This document shows, one piece after another, positions 8,879 to 19,655 of a stretch of DNA of 64,000 nt. Position 1 is the first letter of the stretch. Each line of letters starts with the position of its first letter. The notes under the pieces are model-generated. The model did not search any database. It was given only the letters and a program-made list of their open reading frames with translations, and was not told the origin of the DNA. This DNA comes from CADEFX01 sp963840425. Lineage in GTDB: Bacteria > Pseudomonadota > Alphaproteobacteria > Rhizobiales > Hyphomicrobiaceae. The stretch spans positions 62,001 through 126,000 of the forward strand of contig CAWIYZ010000015.1 in assembly GCA_963840425.1 (NCBI GenBank). The letters run 5' to 3'. Position numbers and translations under genes: made by a program.

Positions 8879-9347
8879 ATGCTGCGCGTGTTGTGCCTGT
8901 GTCTGCTCTGGGTTGTTCCGGCAGCTTCCGCGTGGGCGCATCCTCCCGCAATTCTCAATCAGGCGGCGGAGAAGGCCGTCATCGAGGAGGTGGCCGAGTT
9001 CCGCAGGCTGCTGGCTGCGGCCATCGAGAAGAAGGATGCCGCGGCGTTGCGGTCCCACTATGCGGATGCGTTCGTGCATACGCACGGGTCCGGCAAGGTC
9101 GACGGCAAGGATGCTCGCATCGTCTCGGCGCTGGCCGGCGATCCTGTGATCGAAAACGCGCCGGTGACCGATTTGGTCATCCGCGTCCCCGGTGGCTGGA
9201 CGGCGATTGCCACCGGGCGTCAGTCCCATCAAGTCGATGGCCGACGGCAAGACGTATTCGTTCCGCTGGACCGCGGTCTATGTGCGCGTCGGCGACGGCT
9301 GGCAGATTGCCGCAAGCCAGGCGACGCGGCTGGCAGAGGTGAAATAG
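8879..9347 (+). CDS. Secreted SnoaL/DUF4440-like protein in the urease operon (frameshifted)
   Basis: Signal peptide (MLRVLCLCLLWVVPAASAWA, cleavage after AWA) followed by a nuclear-transport-factor-2-like domain: FRRLLAAAIEKKDAAALRSHYADAFVH, then APVTDLVIRVPGGWTAIATG. The ending is in another frame because of one extra C at 9225-9227. Corrected, it runs SIKSMADGKTYSFRW and VYVRVGDGWQIAASQATR, the typical last strands of this fold, to a TAG at 9345. About 155 aa and exported. The function inside a urease operon is unknown. It sits 25 bases after ureB and 8 before ureC. Confidence 0.75.
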
Positions 9348-9355
9348 GGGGCTGG

Positions 9356-11071
9356 ATGCCGTTCAAGATTCAACGCAGCGCCTATGCCGACATGTTCGGC
9401 CCGACGGTCGGCGACAAGGTTCGTCTGGCTGACACCGATCTTGTCATCGAGGTGGAGAAAGACTTCACCACCTACGGCGAGGAGGTGAAGTTCGGTGGCG
9501 GCAAGGTGATCCGCGACGGCATGGGGCAGAGCCAGGTCAGCAATGCCAAGGGCGCCGTCGATACGGTCATCACCAATGCGCTGATCCTCGACCACTGGGG
9601 CATCGTCAAGGCCGACGTCGGCCTCAAGGCCGGCCGCATCTTTCGCATCGGCAAGGCCGGCAATCCCGACATACAACCGGGCGTCGACATCATTATTGGG
9701 CCGGGAACCGAGGTGATTGCCGGCGAGGGTAAGATCCTCACTGCCGGCGGCTTCGATACGCACATCCATTTCATCTGCCCGCAACAGATCGAGGAAGCGC
9801 TGATGTCCGGCCTGACCTCGATGTTGGGCGGCGGCACGGGGCCGGCACATGGCACGTTCGCGACCACCTGCACGCCGGGCCCATGGCACATCGAGATGAT
9901 GATCCGGGCAGCCGATGCGTTTCCGATGAACCTGGGCTTTGCCGGCAAGGGCAATGCCGCGCTGCCCGAGGCGCTGGAGGAGATGGTTGCGGCGGGCGCG
10001 TGCTCGCTGAAGCTGCACGAGGACTGGGGCACGACGCCGGCGGCCATCGACTGTGCGCTTTCAGTCGCCGACGACCATGACGTGCAGGTGATGATCCACA
10101 CCGACACCCTGAACGAGAGCGGGTTCGTGGAGGATACGATCAAGGCGTTCAAGGGGCGCACGATCCATGCATTTCACACGGAAGGCGCCGGTGGTGGACA
10201 TGCGCCCGACATCATCAAGGTAGCCGGGCTGAGAAATGTGCTGCCGTCGTCCACCAATCCGACGCGGCCGTTCACGGTGAACACGCTGGATGAGCATCTC
10301 GATATGCTCATGGTGTGCCACCATCTCGATCCGTCGATCCCGGAGGATCTGGCGTTCGCAGAGAGCCGCATTCGCAAGGAGACGATTGCCGCCGAGGACA
10401 TCCTGCACGACCTGGGTGCGCTGGCGATGATGTCGTCGGACAGCCAGGCCATGGGCCGCATCGGCGAGGTCATCATCCGCACGTGGCAGACGGCACACAA
10501 GATGAAGCTTCAGCGCGGTCCGCTGCCGGAGGACACGGGGACCGGCAACGACAACTTTCGCGCCAAGCGCTACGTGGCCAAATACACGATCAACCCGGCG
10601 ATCGCGCATGGGGTGTCGAAGCACATCGGCTCGGTGGAGGCAGGCAAGCTCGCCGACCTGGTGCTGTGGTCGCCGGCGTTCTTCGGTGTCAAACCCGATT
10701 GCGTGATAAAGGGTGGAGCCATTGCGGCCGCGCCAATGGGCGATCCCAATGCGTCGATCCCGACGCCGCAACCGGTACACATGCGACCCATGTTCGGAGC
10801 CTTCGGCGGCGTTATCGGGGCCACGTCGCTGACGTTCGTGTCGAAGGCCGCGGCGGCGGGGAATCTCAAGCAGAGGCTGGATGTCGCCAAGGCACTGGTG
10901 GCGGTCGAGAACGTGCGCGGCGGCATCTCCAAGAAGAGCATGATCCACAACGACGCCACACCCGATATCGAGGTCGATCCAGAAACCTACGAGGTGCGCG
11001 CGGACGGGGAGCTTTTGGTGTGTGAGCCGGCTAAGGAGCTGCCCATGGCGCAGCGCTATTTCCTGTTCTGA
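9356..11071 (+). CDS. ureC: UreC, urease alpha (catalytic) subunit
   Basis: Catalytic subunit, 571 aa, full length and intact. Nickel ligands by family alignment: His136 and His138 (DTHIHF), Lys219 for carbamylation (CSLKLHEDWG), His248 (VMIHTD), His274 (HAFHTEG) and Asp362 (MSSDSQA). The flap Cys321 and His322 are in VCHHLDPSIPED. It hydrolyses urea in the cytoplasm. The ATG at 9356 starts the conserved N-terminal stretch FKIQRSAYADMFGPTVGDKVR. All catalytic residues are present, so urease should be active. Confidence 0.98.
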   Translation: MPFKIQRSAYADMFGPTVGDKVRLADTDLVIEVEKDFTTYGEEVKFGGGKVIRDGMGQSQVSNAKGAVDTVITNALILDHWGIVKADVGLKAGRIFRIGKAGNPDIQPGVDIIIGPGTEVIAGEGKILTAGGFDTHIHFICPQQIEEALMSGLTSMLGGGTGPAHGTFATTCTPGPWHIEMMIRAADAFPMNLGFAGKGNAALPEALEEMVAAGACSLKLHEDWGTTPAAIDCALSVADDHDVQVMIHTDTLNESGFVEDTIKAFKGRTIHAFHTEGAGGGHAPDIIKVAGLRNVLPSSTNPTRPFTVNTLDEHLDMLMVCHHLDPSIPEDLAFAESRIRKETIAAEDILHDLGALAMMSSDSQAMGRIGEVIIRTWQTAHKMKLQRGPLPEDTGTGNDNFRAKRYVAKYTINPAIAHGVSKHIGSVEAGKLADLVLWSPAFFGVKPDCVIKGGAIAAAPMGDPNASIPTPQPVHMRPMFGAFGGVIGATSLTFVSKAAAAGNLKQRLDVAKALVAVENVRGGISKKSMIHNDATPDIEVDPETYEVRADGELLVCEPAKELPMAQRYFLF

Positions 11072-11078
11072 GGCGCGG

Positions 11079-11621
11079 ATGCTGCACGCCAAGTCCATTG
11101 TCCGGAAAGGCCAGATCGGGCCGCGCGCGATTGCCGATACCATCACGCTCGACCGGCAATCGCGCTATCGGCGGCGCGTGGCGCTGAGGACGGACAGCGG
11201 GGGCGAGCTCATGTTGGACCTGGCAGAGGCTGCCTATCTTGCGGACGGCGATGGACTTCTGCTGGACGGCGGCGGCATCGTTCTTGTGCGCGCGGCGGCC
11301 GAGGACCTGCTGGAGATTCATGCCGCGGATGCGATTGCGCTCGCTCGCATTGCCTGGCACCTCGGCAACCGACACACGCCGGCGCAGATCACCGGCGGTG
11401 CCATTCTGATTCAGCCCGACCACGTGCTGGCGGAGATGGTGGAAGGACTGGGGGCCCACGTACACAAGATCAAGCGGCCGTTCGAGCCCGAGGGTGGCGC
11501 TTATGGCGGACACGGGCCGCTGCATGCGAGCCATCATCATGCCGGTCACGGGCATCATTCCCATGATCACTCGCACAGTCATCCCGGTGATCATTCGTCG
11601 TCCAGAGATACGACACGGTAG
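11079..11621 (+). CDS. ureE: UreE, urease nickel metallochaperone
   Basis: Binds nickel and hands it to UreG for urease activation. 180 aa from the ATG at 11079. The N-terminal domain (RYRRRVALRTDSGGELMLDLAEA) and the C-terminal metal-binding domain (HLGNRHTPAQI, ILIQPDHVLAEMVEGLGA) are in the usual order. The tail after residue 145 holds 13 histidines in about 30 residues (HASHHHAGHGHHSHDHSHSH), a nickel-storage tail seen in many but not all UreE proteins. It starts 7 bases after ureC. Confidence 0.95.
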   Translation: MLHAKSIVRKGQIGPRAIADTITLDRQSRYRRRVALRTDSGGELMLDLAEAAYLADGDGLLLDGGGIVLVRAAAEDLLEIHAADAIALARIAWHLGNRHTPAQITGGAILIQPDHVLAEMVEGLGAHVHKIKRPFEPEGGAYGGHGPLHASHHHAGHGHHSHDHSHSHPGDHSSSRDTTR

Positions 11622-11624
11622 GGC

Positions 11625-12358
11625 ATGCCCGACGGCACAGCACCAGATGCATTCTCAACCTTGGACTCGGCTGCTATCGGCGGGCACCCGTTTCCGGCGC
11701 AGCTCCTGCTGTGGCTATCACCGGCATTTCCGGTGGGCGGATTTGCCTTCAGCCATGGCCTCGAATGGGCAGCCGAAAGGGGCTGGGTCAAAGATCGCGC
11801 GACGCTGGAAGCGTGGATCGTCGATCTGGTGACGCTCGGCTCGGTCGCCAACGATCTGGTTTTGCTGGCGGCTGCTTGGCGCGCCGCGACAGCCGGCGAC
11901 GATGCCGCTTTGTGCGAGGCTGCCGAGCTGGCTGTTGCCTTGCAACCTTCGGCCGAGCGTCACCTGGAAGCCGTGACGCAAGGCGGTTCATTCGTTGCGC
12001 AGATCGAGGCGGCGTGGCCTTGCGATGACGTAACGCGTCTCAAGGAGATGATGCAGGGTGGCGAGATCGCCTATTGCACGGCCGTCGCCGTCGCTGCTGC
12101 CGGGCATGGCATTGCGCTCTTCGCTGTGCTCGGCGGTTATGGGTTGGCGTTTGCCGGCAATCTCGTGTCGGCATCGGTGCGGCTCGGCGTGGTTGGTCAG
12201 ACAGACGGCCAGCGTGTGCTGGCCGCGCTCGTCCCTGTGATCGAGACTGCCGCTCGACGCGCGAGCGCGTCGACCCTTGATGATCTTGGCGGGGCCTGTT
12301 GGCGTTCGGATCTGGCATCGCTGCAACACGAGACGCAATACACGAGGCTGTTCCGATC

Positions 12359-12362
<4 letters not shown>
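11625..12362 (+). CDS. ureF: UreF, urease accessory protein
   Basis: All-helical maturation factor of the UreDFG complex, 245 aa. Signatures are LLLWLSPAFPVGGFAFSHGLE near residue 30 (given here across the domain start), LGSVANDLVLLAAAWRA and the C-terminal SDLASLQHETQYTRLFRS. It gates UreG GTP hydrolysis. The stop overlaps the ureG start by ATGA. Confidence 0.95.
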
Positions 12363-12979
<617 letters not shown>

Positions 12980-12983
12980 GAAG

Positions 12984-13610
12984 CTATTCTGATATTTCGG
13001 CTGAGTCGCTGCGGCCGTAGTGAGCGCGATAGCCCTGGATACGTGCGAACAATCCCGCGACCGGCACATTGAGCATTTGCGGCAGTTGGGCGGCATCGAG
13101 ACCGCCCGCTTCGGTGGCCGGCTTCAGATCCTGGCTCGTCGTGGGGCCGAACTGGCTGCCGTTGCTGATGCCGATGACGATGCGGCCCGGCCCGAAGATC
13201 TTCACGCGTGGCTTGTCGTGGACGACCAGCATGATCTCGCTCCACGGTACGGTCCGGCTGTAGAGGCTCGGGACCAGCAGCCCTGCCGACCCGAGTGACA
13301 ATGGAGGTTCCGGGTTGATGATGGCATTCACGCCGGCGATCAGAATCGCGACGCCGAGACCGGCGATCCCGAATGCAGCGAGGATGCGGATCCAAAGGCG
13401 CCAGCCCTGATAGGCCTCGGCCGACTGTGCGTTCTCATGCAGCATCACAGCAATCATTCCCGCCAGCACCAGCGCGAACAGGCCGCTGGCCAGAAGCTTA
13501 GTCGCCGAGGTGCGTGCCTGCAGCGGCGTCGGCAGTGGGTAGTCTTGCGGGGATGGCCATGGCTCGCGCTGGGCATTGGAGACAAGCGCGGCGTCCATCT
13601 GCGTAAGCAT
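12984..13610 (-). CDS. Two-segment membrane protein of unknown function
   Basis: 208 aa from the ATG at 13610. Two hydrophobic segments (KLLASGLFALVLAGMIAVML and IRILAAFGIAGLGVAILIAG) are followed by a soluble tail with a PH-like strand pattern: LVPSLYSRTVPWSEIMLVVHD, VKIFGPGRIVIGI. This layout matches the STM3941-type inner-membrane proteins, whose function is unknown. Convergent with ureG and 57 bases downstream of prs on the same strand, so it may ride on the prs transcript. Confidence 0.6.
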   Translation of the reverse strand: MLTQMDAALVSNAQREPWPSPQDYPLPTPLQARTSATKLLASGLFALVLAGMIAVMLHENAQSAEAYQGWRLWIRILAAFGIAGLGVAILIAGVNAIINPEPPLSLGSAGLLVPSLYSRTVPWSEIMLVVHDKPRVKIFGPGRIVIGISNGSQFGPTTSQDLKPATEAGGLDAAQLPQMLNVPVAGLFARIQGYRAHYGRSDSAEISE

Positions 13611-13666
13611 GCCTACACCACAGAGGCTCGATGCGTGCCCGCAACGGTGACGCGCATGGGAATGGA

Positions 13667-14644
<978 letters not shown>

Positions 14645-14686
14645 GGACCGCTTCCTGCGACGTTGTCGTCGGGCGCCTTCTAGCAA

Positions 14687-14719
14687 GAGGGCCCGGGCCT
14701 GTAAACGGCCCGGGCCCTC
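14687..14719 (-). terminator. GC-rich terminator hairpin after the lipoprotein gene
   Basis: GAGGGCCCGGGCC (14687-14699) and GGCCCGGGCCCTC (14707-14719) form a perfect 13-bp stem with a 7-base loop. It lies between the lipoprotein stop and the prs start, both on the minus strand. No long T-run follows, so termination may be partial and it may also shape the prs leader. Confidence 0.65.
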
Positions 14720-14786
14720 GGCTATCCGCATAATTTCTAGGCTATTGCCTTATCAGGCTAACTCCGTTGCGCCAAGGCGACGGACC

Positions 14787-15854
14787 CTAGTTCGTAGATT
14801 TGGGCTGGGGTAGTAGCTTCATGATGCCTTGTGCAGCGGCTGCAGCGGCGGCGTCGGCTGTCTTGCCCCAAGAGCCGTCCAGAGAACCTTGCGGAATCTC
14901 ATTCTTCTGCGAGACCGTTCCGAGTGCCTTGCCCTGTGGGTCCTTGACGCGCCAATCGATCTGGATGGCCTGTTTACCCTCCTTCGCCGCGCTAACGGTA
15001 ACCTTGCCCTCGACCTTGTAGGAGCCATTCGGCCGGTCGGTGAGCGCTACCCCCTGCCGCGAGAGCTCACTCTGCAGCGCGCTCGAAAGTGCCGAATTGC
15101 CATCGCCCGGCGCTCCGGTCACGGCCGGTACCGCCGCCGCAACCTCCTCGGCGCGCGGGATACTTGCGGTCGTCGCACCGGAAGTCCGCTCACGCGATGC
15201 TGTCACAGCGGAGTCGCCCGAAGCCGACGCGCTTTGGATGGGAGCCTGGTTTTGTGGGGCGCCGACGGCGGAGGGTGCTGAGGCAGACGACCCGGACGCC
15301 ACCGCGGCATTAGCCTGATTAGGTAGCCATGACCCAAGCGAGGACGCCGTCTTGTCCGCGATGGCTTGGGTGACCTGTGGCGTCACGGAAGCCCATGGAT
15401 CCTTCGGATTGACAGTGGCCGCCACCTCTTCGCCAGTAATGCGGTTGACGCGCTTGCCCGTCTGATCGCTGACGTCCCAGATGTAGGAGACCTTGGTCGA
15501 GGTTTTGTCGCGCGCGGCCACGATATAGCCGCGCAGGAGATAGTCGGCCTTGGCATCGCGATCGGGAGCAAGCGTGATGCGGTGCTTCTCGGCGGCCGAG
15601 GTCAGTTGCGTGGCAAGCTGCTTGGACACCGGGTCGGGAGCGCCGATCACGGGCGCCAGCGCAATCTTGGCCAGCGCCGTTGGCGCCGCCGCTGCCTGCT
15701 GCGCCGGAGAGGTGTCGTTTGATGCGAATGGGTTGCTGAGGATCGAGCCGCCGGTCTCGCAACCGGCCGCACCCGCACCGACGAGTACAATGGCTATCGC
15801 GGCCGCGCGTCGTCCAACAGCGCGCCACGCTGAAACAGCGTCGAAGTCCGTCAC
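14787..15854 (-). CDS. Lipoprotein of unknown function
   Basis: 355 aa from the GTG at 15854, which has AAGGGGGAC 7 bases upstream. A hydrophobic signal ends in a lipobox (VGAGAAGC), so the mature protein is a lipoprotein anchored at Cys in an envelope membrane. Two similar halves each carry a strand-rich domain (KADYLLRGYIVAARDKTSTKV and GSYKVEGKVTVSAAKEGKQ) separated by a Ser/Ala/Gln linker of about 100 residues. Both halves contain a SVTPQVTQAIAD / GKTADAAAAAAAQGIM helix, suggesting an internal duplication. Conserved next to pgeF in many Hyphomicrobiales, function unknown. Confidence 0.75.
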   Translation of the reverse strand: MTDFDAVSAWRAVGRRAAAIAIVLVGAGAAGCETGGSILSNPFASNDTSPAQQAAAAPTALAKIALAPVIGAPDPVSKQLATQLTSAAEKHRITLAPDRDAKADYLLRGYIVAARDKTSTKVSYIWDVSDQTGKRVNRITGEEVAATVNPKDPWASVTPQVTQAIADKTASSLGSWLPNQANAAVASGSSASAPSAVGAPQNQAPIQSASASGDSAVTASRERTSGATTASIPRAEEVAAAVPAVTGAPGDGNSALSSALQSELSRQGVALTDRPNGSYKVEGKVTVSAAKEGKQAIQIDWRVKDPQGKALGTVSQKNEIPQGSLDGSWGKTADAAAAAAAQGIMKLLPQPKSTN

Positions 15855-16063
15855 AGTGACGTCCCCCTTGTGTCTTGACCCGCTGACAACCGGTGGCCGT
15901 CGTACCAACCTTGCGGCCGAACTGATTCTGATTGCCGGTACCCCAAACGAATCCCTAGCGGGTCCGCGCCGCCCCGTCCAGCCGGAGGCCCGCGATTTCC
16001 TGTTTGTAGCTCTCTTTGTTAGTCATGCTCCGCGATGAAAATAAGGCCGAAATTGCGACGAGA

Positions 16064-16837
16064 CTAGCGCAAAACGATGGCAGAGATCTGGCGGCCGTAG
16101 TCTGGTTCCTTATGGTGTGTCGTGCGCCGGTAGCTAAAGAAACGCGCGTCGTTCAAATATGTGCACTGCGTAGCGCGCTCGATGGCGCCGAGCCCAGCTC
16201 GTTCCATCCGATGAATGACATAGTCGGGCAAGTCGAAATGCGGGCGTGCGGTGGGCTCGTGCCGGTGAAAGAAGCGGGTGTTGGCAGGGTCGGCGGATAG
16301 GAAACCGGCCTCGAACTCGTCGCCCACCTCGTAGGCGCCAGGACCGATGCAGGGCCCGAGCGCGGCTCTCATGCGGTGCCGTTTGGCGCCGAGGCGCTCC
16401 ATGGCAGCAACGGTGGCTTCCAGAATGCCGCCGAGGGCTCCGCGCCAACCAGCGTGCGTTGCGCCGATGACGCGGGCGTCGGGGTCCGCGAACAAGATTG
16501 GCGCACAATCGGCAGCCAGCACGGCGACGGCCAGTCCCGGTGTGGCGGTGACGAGAGCATCGACCTTGGGGTTTGCCTCCGGTCCCCATGGCCGCGTCAC
16601 GATCTGGGCTTGCGCGCTGTGGATCTGGTGGCAGGTTAGCAAATGCGTGTCGGATGCCCCCAGATGCTGCGCGACGCGGCGGCGGTTCTCAAGCACGCGC
16701 GTGCGCTCATCTCGCGAGCCGAGGCCGCAATTGAGGGACGCATAGATTCCCTCCGAGATGCCGCCTTCGCGCGTGAAAAAGCCATGTGCCAGGCCGGGGA
16801 TGTTTTCGAGGGAAAAGGCCTTGATGGGTGTCAGCAT
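16064..16837 (-). CDS. pgeF: PgeF, peptidoglycan editing factor (polyphenol-oxidase family)
   Basis: 257 aa, YfiH/COG1496 family. Active-site features are HGFFTREGGISEG near the start, TCHQIHSAQ, VLAADCAPILF and the GATHAGWRGALGGI segment, which carry the conserved His-Cys-His metal site. In Escherichia coli this protein removes wrongly added L-Ser from murein precursors. Members are also annotated as purine nucleoside phosphorylases or laccases. It lies 24 bases after the methyltransferase gene and is probably co-transcribed with it and lgt. Confidence 0.9.
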   Translation of the reverse strand: MLTPIKAFSLENIPGLAHGFFTREGGISEGIYASLNCGLGSRDERTRVLENRRRVAQHLGASDTHLLTCHQIHSAQAQIVTRPWGPEANPKVDALVTATPGLAVAVLAADCAPILFADPDARVIGATHAGWRGALGGILEATVAAMERLGAKRHRMRAALGPCIGPGAYEVGDEFEAGFLSADPANTRFFHRHEPTARPHFDLPDYVIHRMERAGLGAIERATQCTYLNDARFFSYRRTTHHKEPDYGRQISAIVLR

Positions 16838-16861
16838 GGCAATGAGGGCTCGCGAATGTAC

Positions 16862-17989
16862 TCAAGCTGATGGGGGCATGTGACCGACGGAGAGCCCAGG
16901 GAGGGGCGGAAGCTGTCGGCTGCGCGCGCCAATCACCTTGAAGCGCGTGCCCATGCCGCCGGGAGCGAGCAGGCGCTGGGCTGCCGTCTCGATTTCCAGG
17001 GCCTTTGCCGGATTGGCGGCCATCAGTCGGCTTGTTCTTTCGATCAGCCCGAGCGCGCCCAGGAAGTCGGCCTGGGTCACCGGGCCGGCGCAGGTCAGAT
17101 GCGAAGACCTCGTCAGATGGTGCGCCAGCCTCTCGAAATCGACATGCATGGTCAGGTCTGCTTCGCCCGGTGAGCACAGCGGGTGCTCGTAACGATGCTG
17201 GCGCACAGCCTGGAGGGTGTCGCCAAGTGTCGATCGCTCATGTCCATAATCGATGACCAACGCGACTGTCGTGTGCTGCTGGGCCTGCGCGACGAGCCAG
17301 TCGAGAAGGGAAAGATCCCCAACCTCGGCGATGTCGTGTTCGCGTGCACCGGGAAAACGCATGCCCAGAGCTTCCGACACGCCGGCATCGGGGGGCGCGC
17401 CGCAGGCGAACTGCAGCTGGCCTTGCACATCGATGCTGACGGCGCGCTCGGCCCAGCGCGCCATCGTCCGCACATATTGGCGGGCCGGCAAGGCATCAAG
17501 AAACTCATTGGCAACGACGATGCTGGCGCACGGCGCGGGCTCCGCCAATGTGTCGTGCCATGTGACGGGCACCGAAGCATCGCGCAGCAGCGACTGTTGT
17601 TGGGTGCGGAGCGGGCCGCTCGTTTCGACAAGGCGGATGCGCAAAGCAGAGACGAAGTCCGGAACCAGCCGGACCGCGTTCAGCATGTCCCGCATCATGG
17701 TGCCGCGACCGGGCCCGACTTCGATGAGGTGGACCGGATCGGGGCTGCCCATCTGCCGCCAGACGACAGAACACCACAGCCCGACCAGCTCGCCGAACAT
17801 TTGGCTGATTTCGGGGGCGGTGACGAAGTCGCGCCCTATGCCAGCATGTGCTCGGTAATAGCCGTGCTCCGCGTCGTGAAGGCAGGCCTCGACAAACTGT
17901 GCGACTGTGATCGGTCCCGTGCGCCTGATCCGCTCGGCGAGTTTTTCGGCAAGCGGCGTGCGGCGGCGCTCGGCGGGATCACAGCTCAT
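16862..17989 (-). CDS. NDUFAF7-like SAM-dependent methyltransferase
   Basis: 375 aa, the DUF185/MidA family whose mitochondrial member NDUFAF7 methylates an arginine of complex I subunit NDUFS2. SAM-binding motif HLIEVGPGRGTMMRDML near residue 87, and family signatures AEHGYYRAHAGIGRDFVTAPEISQ (in two parts) and VVANEFLDALP. Cytoplasmic. The start overlaps the lgt stop by ATGA. Bacterial substrates are not established, although complex I is a reasonable inference. Confidence 0.88.
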   Translation of the reverse strand: MSCDPAERRRTPLAEKLAERIRRTGPITVAQFVEACLHDAEHGYYRAHAGIGRDFVTAPEISQMFGELVGLWCSVVWRQMGSPDPVHLIEVGPGRGTMMRDMLNAVRLVPDFVSALRIRLVETSGPLRTQQQSLLRDASVPVTWHDTLAEPAPCASIVVANEFLDALPARQYVRTMARWAERAVSIDVQGQLQFACGAPPDAGVSEALGMRFPGAREHDIAEVGDLSLLDWLVAQAQQHTTVALVIDYGHERSTLGDTLQAVRQHRYEHPLCSPGEADLTMHVDFERLAHHLTRSSHLTCAGPVTQADFLGALGLIERTSRLMAANPAKALEIETAAQRLLAPGGMGTRFKVIGARSRQLPPLPGLSVGHMPPSA

Positions 17990-18807
17990 GCAGGCGCGCG
18001 CGTTCTGCCGCGCAGAATGAGCCAGCCGCCGAAGGCCAGCATGGGGATCGAATACAACATGCCTTTGGTCAATCCTGGGCCTTCGAAAAGGCCAGTGTAC
18101 TCCTCGATCTTGAAAAACTCGCAGACAATGCGAAAGACACCATAGCCCGCGAGAAAAGCGCCGCCGACAACTCCAGGCGTTTTCAATGCCAACCTGCGGT
18201 GCGTCAGCCAGCGCAGAATGAAGAACAATACAGCGCCTTCAAGGAACGCCTCGTAAAGCTGGCTGGGATGGCGCGGCATGGGCCCCCATCCGGGGAAGAC
18301 CATGGCCCAGGGGACATCGCTTTCGCGGCCGACCACCTCGGCATTGATGAAATTGGCGAGCCGTCCGAAGAAGAGGCCGAAGGGTACGCTTGCGGCGACC
18401 AGGTCCATGACGGTAAGTGGCGTCACGGCGTGGCGTCGCGCAAATAGCCACATGGCGAGAATGGTGCCGAGCATGCCGCCGTGGAAGGCCATGCCGCCAT
18501 TCCAGATCTTGAGGATATCGATGGGCCTTTGCAGATAGAGCAGCGGCTCGTACAGCAGAACGTGTCCGAGCCGGCCGCCGACCACGACGCCGAGCGCTAC
18601 CCAAATGAAGAGATCATCCGTCAGGTTTGGAGCGAAGGGCGGCTTGCCTCCGGGCCACAGGCGCGTGTCGGCAACGAGCCGCTTCGTGTACATCCACCCG
18701 AGCAGGAGGCCTGCAACGTAAGCCAGGCCGTACCACTTGATAGACAAGGGGCCGAGCTGAAGGGCTACGGGATCGATGGACGGATAGGGGATGGCGAGTG
18801 GGCTCAT
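17986..18807 (-). CDS. lgt: Prolipoprotein diacylglyceryl transferase
   Basis: First enzyme of lipoprotein maturation, in the inner membrane, 273 aa with seven hydrophobic segments. Lgt signature GRLANFINAEVVGRESDVPW, plus the essential YGLAYVAGLLLGW and HPSQLYEAFLEG. It moves diacylglycerol from phosphatidylglycerol to the lipobox Cys. The ATG at 18807 gives MSPLAIPYPSIDPVALQLGP, typical for alphaproteobacterial Lgt. Its neighbour at 14787 is a predicted substrate. Confidence 0.96.
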   Translation of the reverse strand: MSPLAIPYPSIDPVALQLGPLSIKWYGLAYVAGLLLGWMYTKRLVADTRLWPGGKPPFAPNLTDDLFIWVALGVVVGGRLGHVLLYEPLLYLQRPIDILKIWNGGMAFHGGMLGTILAMWLFARRHAVTPLTVMDLVAASVPFGLFFGRLANFINAEVVGRESDVPWAMVFPGWGPMPRHPSQLYEAFLEGAVLFFILRWLTHRRLALKTPGVVGGAFLAGYGVFRIVCEFFKIEEYTGLFEGPGLTKGMLYSIPMLAFGGWLILRGRTRAPA

Positions 18808-18965
18808 ATTTTGGATGCTTTCCGGCCGATTGCTCGCGTGACCTGGAGGAACGCGCCTCGGCCTGTCAAGTCGGGTTAGGCTTGTCTTGAACCAGGTCGC
18901 ACTGCGCCCCATAGTCTTTGTAGCTGGGCTGCAAGGCCCGCTGTCCGCTTCTCACCGGTTACACA

Positions 18966-19232
18966 ATGACACAAACGAACAACCGAATATTCGATGAGCT
19001 TGCCAAGCTGATGACAGATGCGGCCGGCGCCGCGCAGGGCATGCGCCGCGAGATCGAGACGCTATTCAAGTCGCAAGGTGAGCGCATGTTGCGCGAGATG
19101 GACGTCGTCTCGCGTGAAGAGTTCGAGGCGACGAAGGCCATGGCCGTGAAGGCGCGTGAGGAGAATGAGGCGCTGGCGGCGCGGCTGGCCGCGCTCGAGG
19201 CCGAGCTTGCGGCGCTGAGATCCAGTCGCTGA
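18966..19232 (+). CDS. ubiK: UbiK/BMFP-family accessory factor
   Basis: 88 aa, almost entirely helical and coiled-coil (residues 5-45 amphipathic, 55-85 heptad-rich EENEALAARLAALEAELAAL). Matches the membrane-fusogenic BMFP (YqiC/UbiK) family, which supports aerobic ubiquinone synthesis at the membrane with UbiJ. Divergent from lgt across 158 bases. The TGA stop is immediately followed by a palindromic repeat. Confidence 0.85.
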   Translation: MTQTNNRIFDELAKLMTDAAGAAQGMRREIETLFKSQGERMLREMDVVSREEFEATKAMAVKAREENEALAARLAALEAELAALRSSR

Positions 19233-19314
19233 CTAGTGTGATTCAGATTGAGATGTCCGCTTCGTCGCGCTGGGCTGGGTTCGTGAGCGGACTTCTCGAT
19301 CTGAGTCACACTAG
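19233..19314. repeat. Palindromic repeat A, copy 1
   Basis: 82 bp, beginning CTAGTGTGATTCAGATTGAG and ending CTCGATCTGAGTCACACTAG, so the two arms pair for about 25 bases with a GC-rich loop. It abuts the ubiK stop codon with no spacer. First half of a composite A-spacer-B unit. Confidence 0.9.
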
Positions 19315-19328
19315 AATCATTTAATTGG

Positions 19329-19398
19329 CTAGTGTCCTGATCGCGAAATTCGTCTTGTCGTGCGGCGGGCTGGGAGCGAATTTCGCGATCAGGACACT
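19329..19398. repeat. Palindromic repeat B, copy 1
   Basis: 70 bp with arms CTAGTGTCCTGATCGCGAAA and TTTCGCGATCAGGACACT, loop about 30 bases. The last two bases of the distal CTAG are changed (ACTCG). It is separated from the A copy by a 14-base AT-rich spacer. Confidence 0.9.
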
Positions 19399-19655
19399 CG
19401 CTGCGTTCGCGGTTCGGTGCCGGACGCAATCGCCACGATTACTTTTCCACTTTGTTTGCAGCAGATCTCCACAGGCCATTAAGCATTTTTCCAACGCGCG
19501 TGATTTTTCTGTTGCTGCCCGAGGTTCGTCACTTTGGCCGTGGACAATAGGACCATTGCCTTGCAACTCGTGCCCCCCTTTGTTTACGTCGCTCAGTTTG
19601 CTGCGCCGGACCAAATGGGAAGGCCAGCACGGGCGCCACGGAGCGAGGAAAGCGA

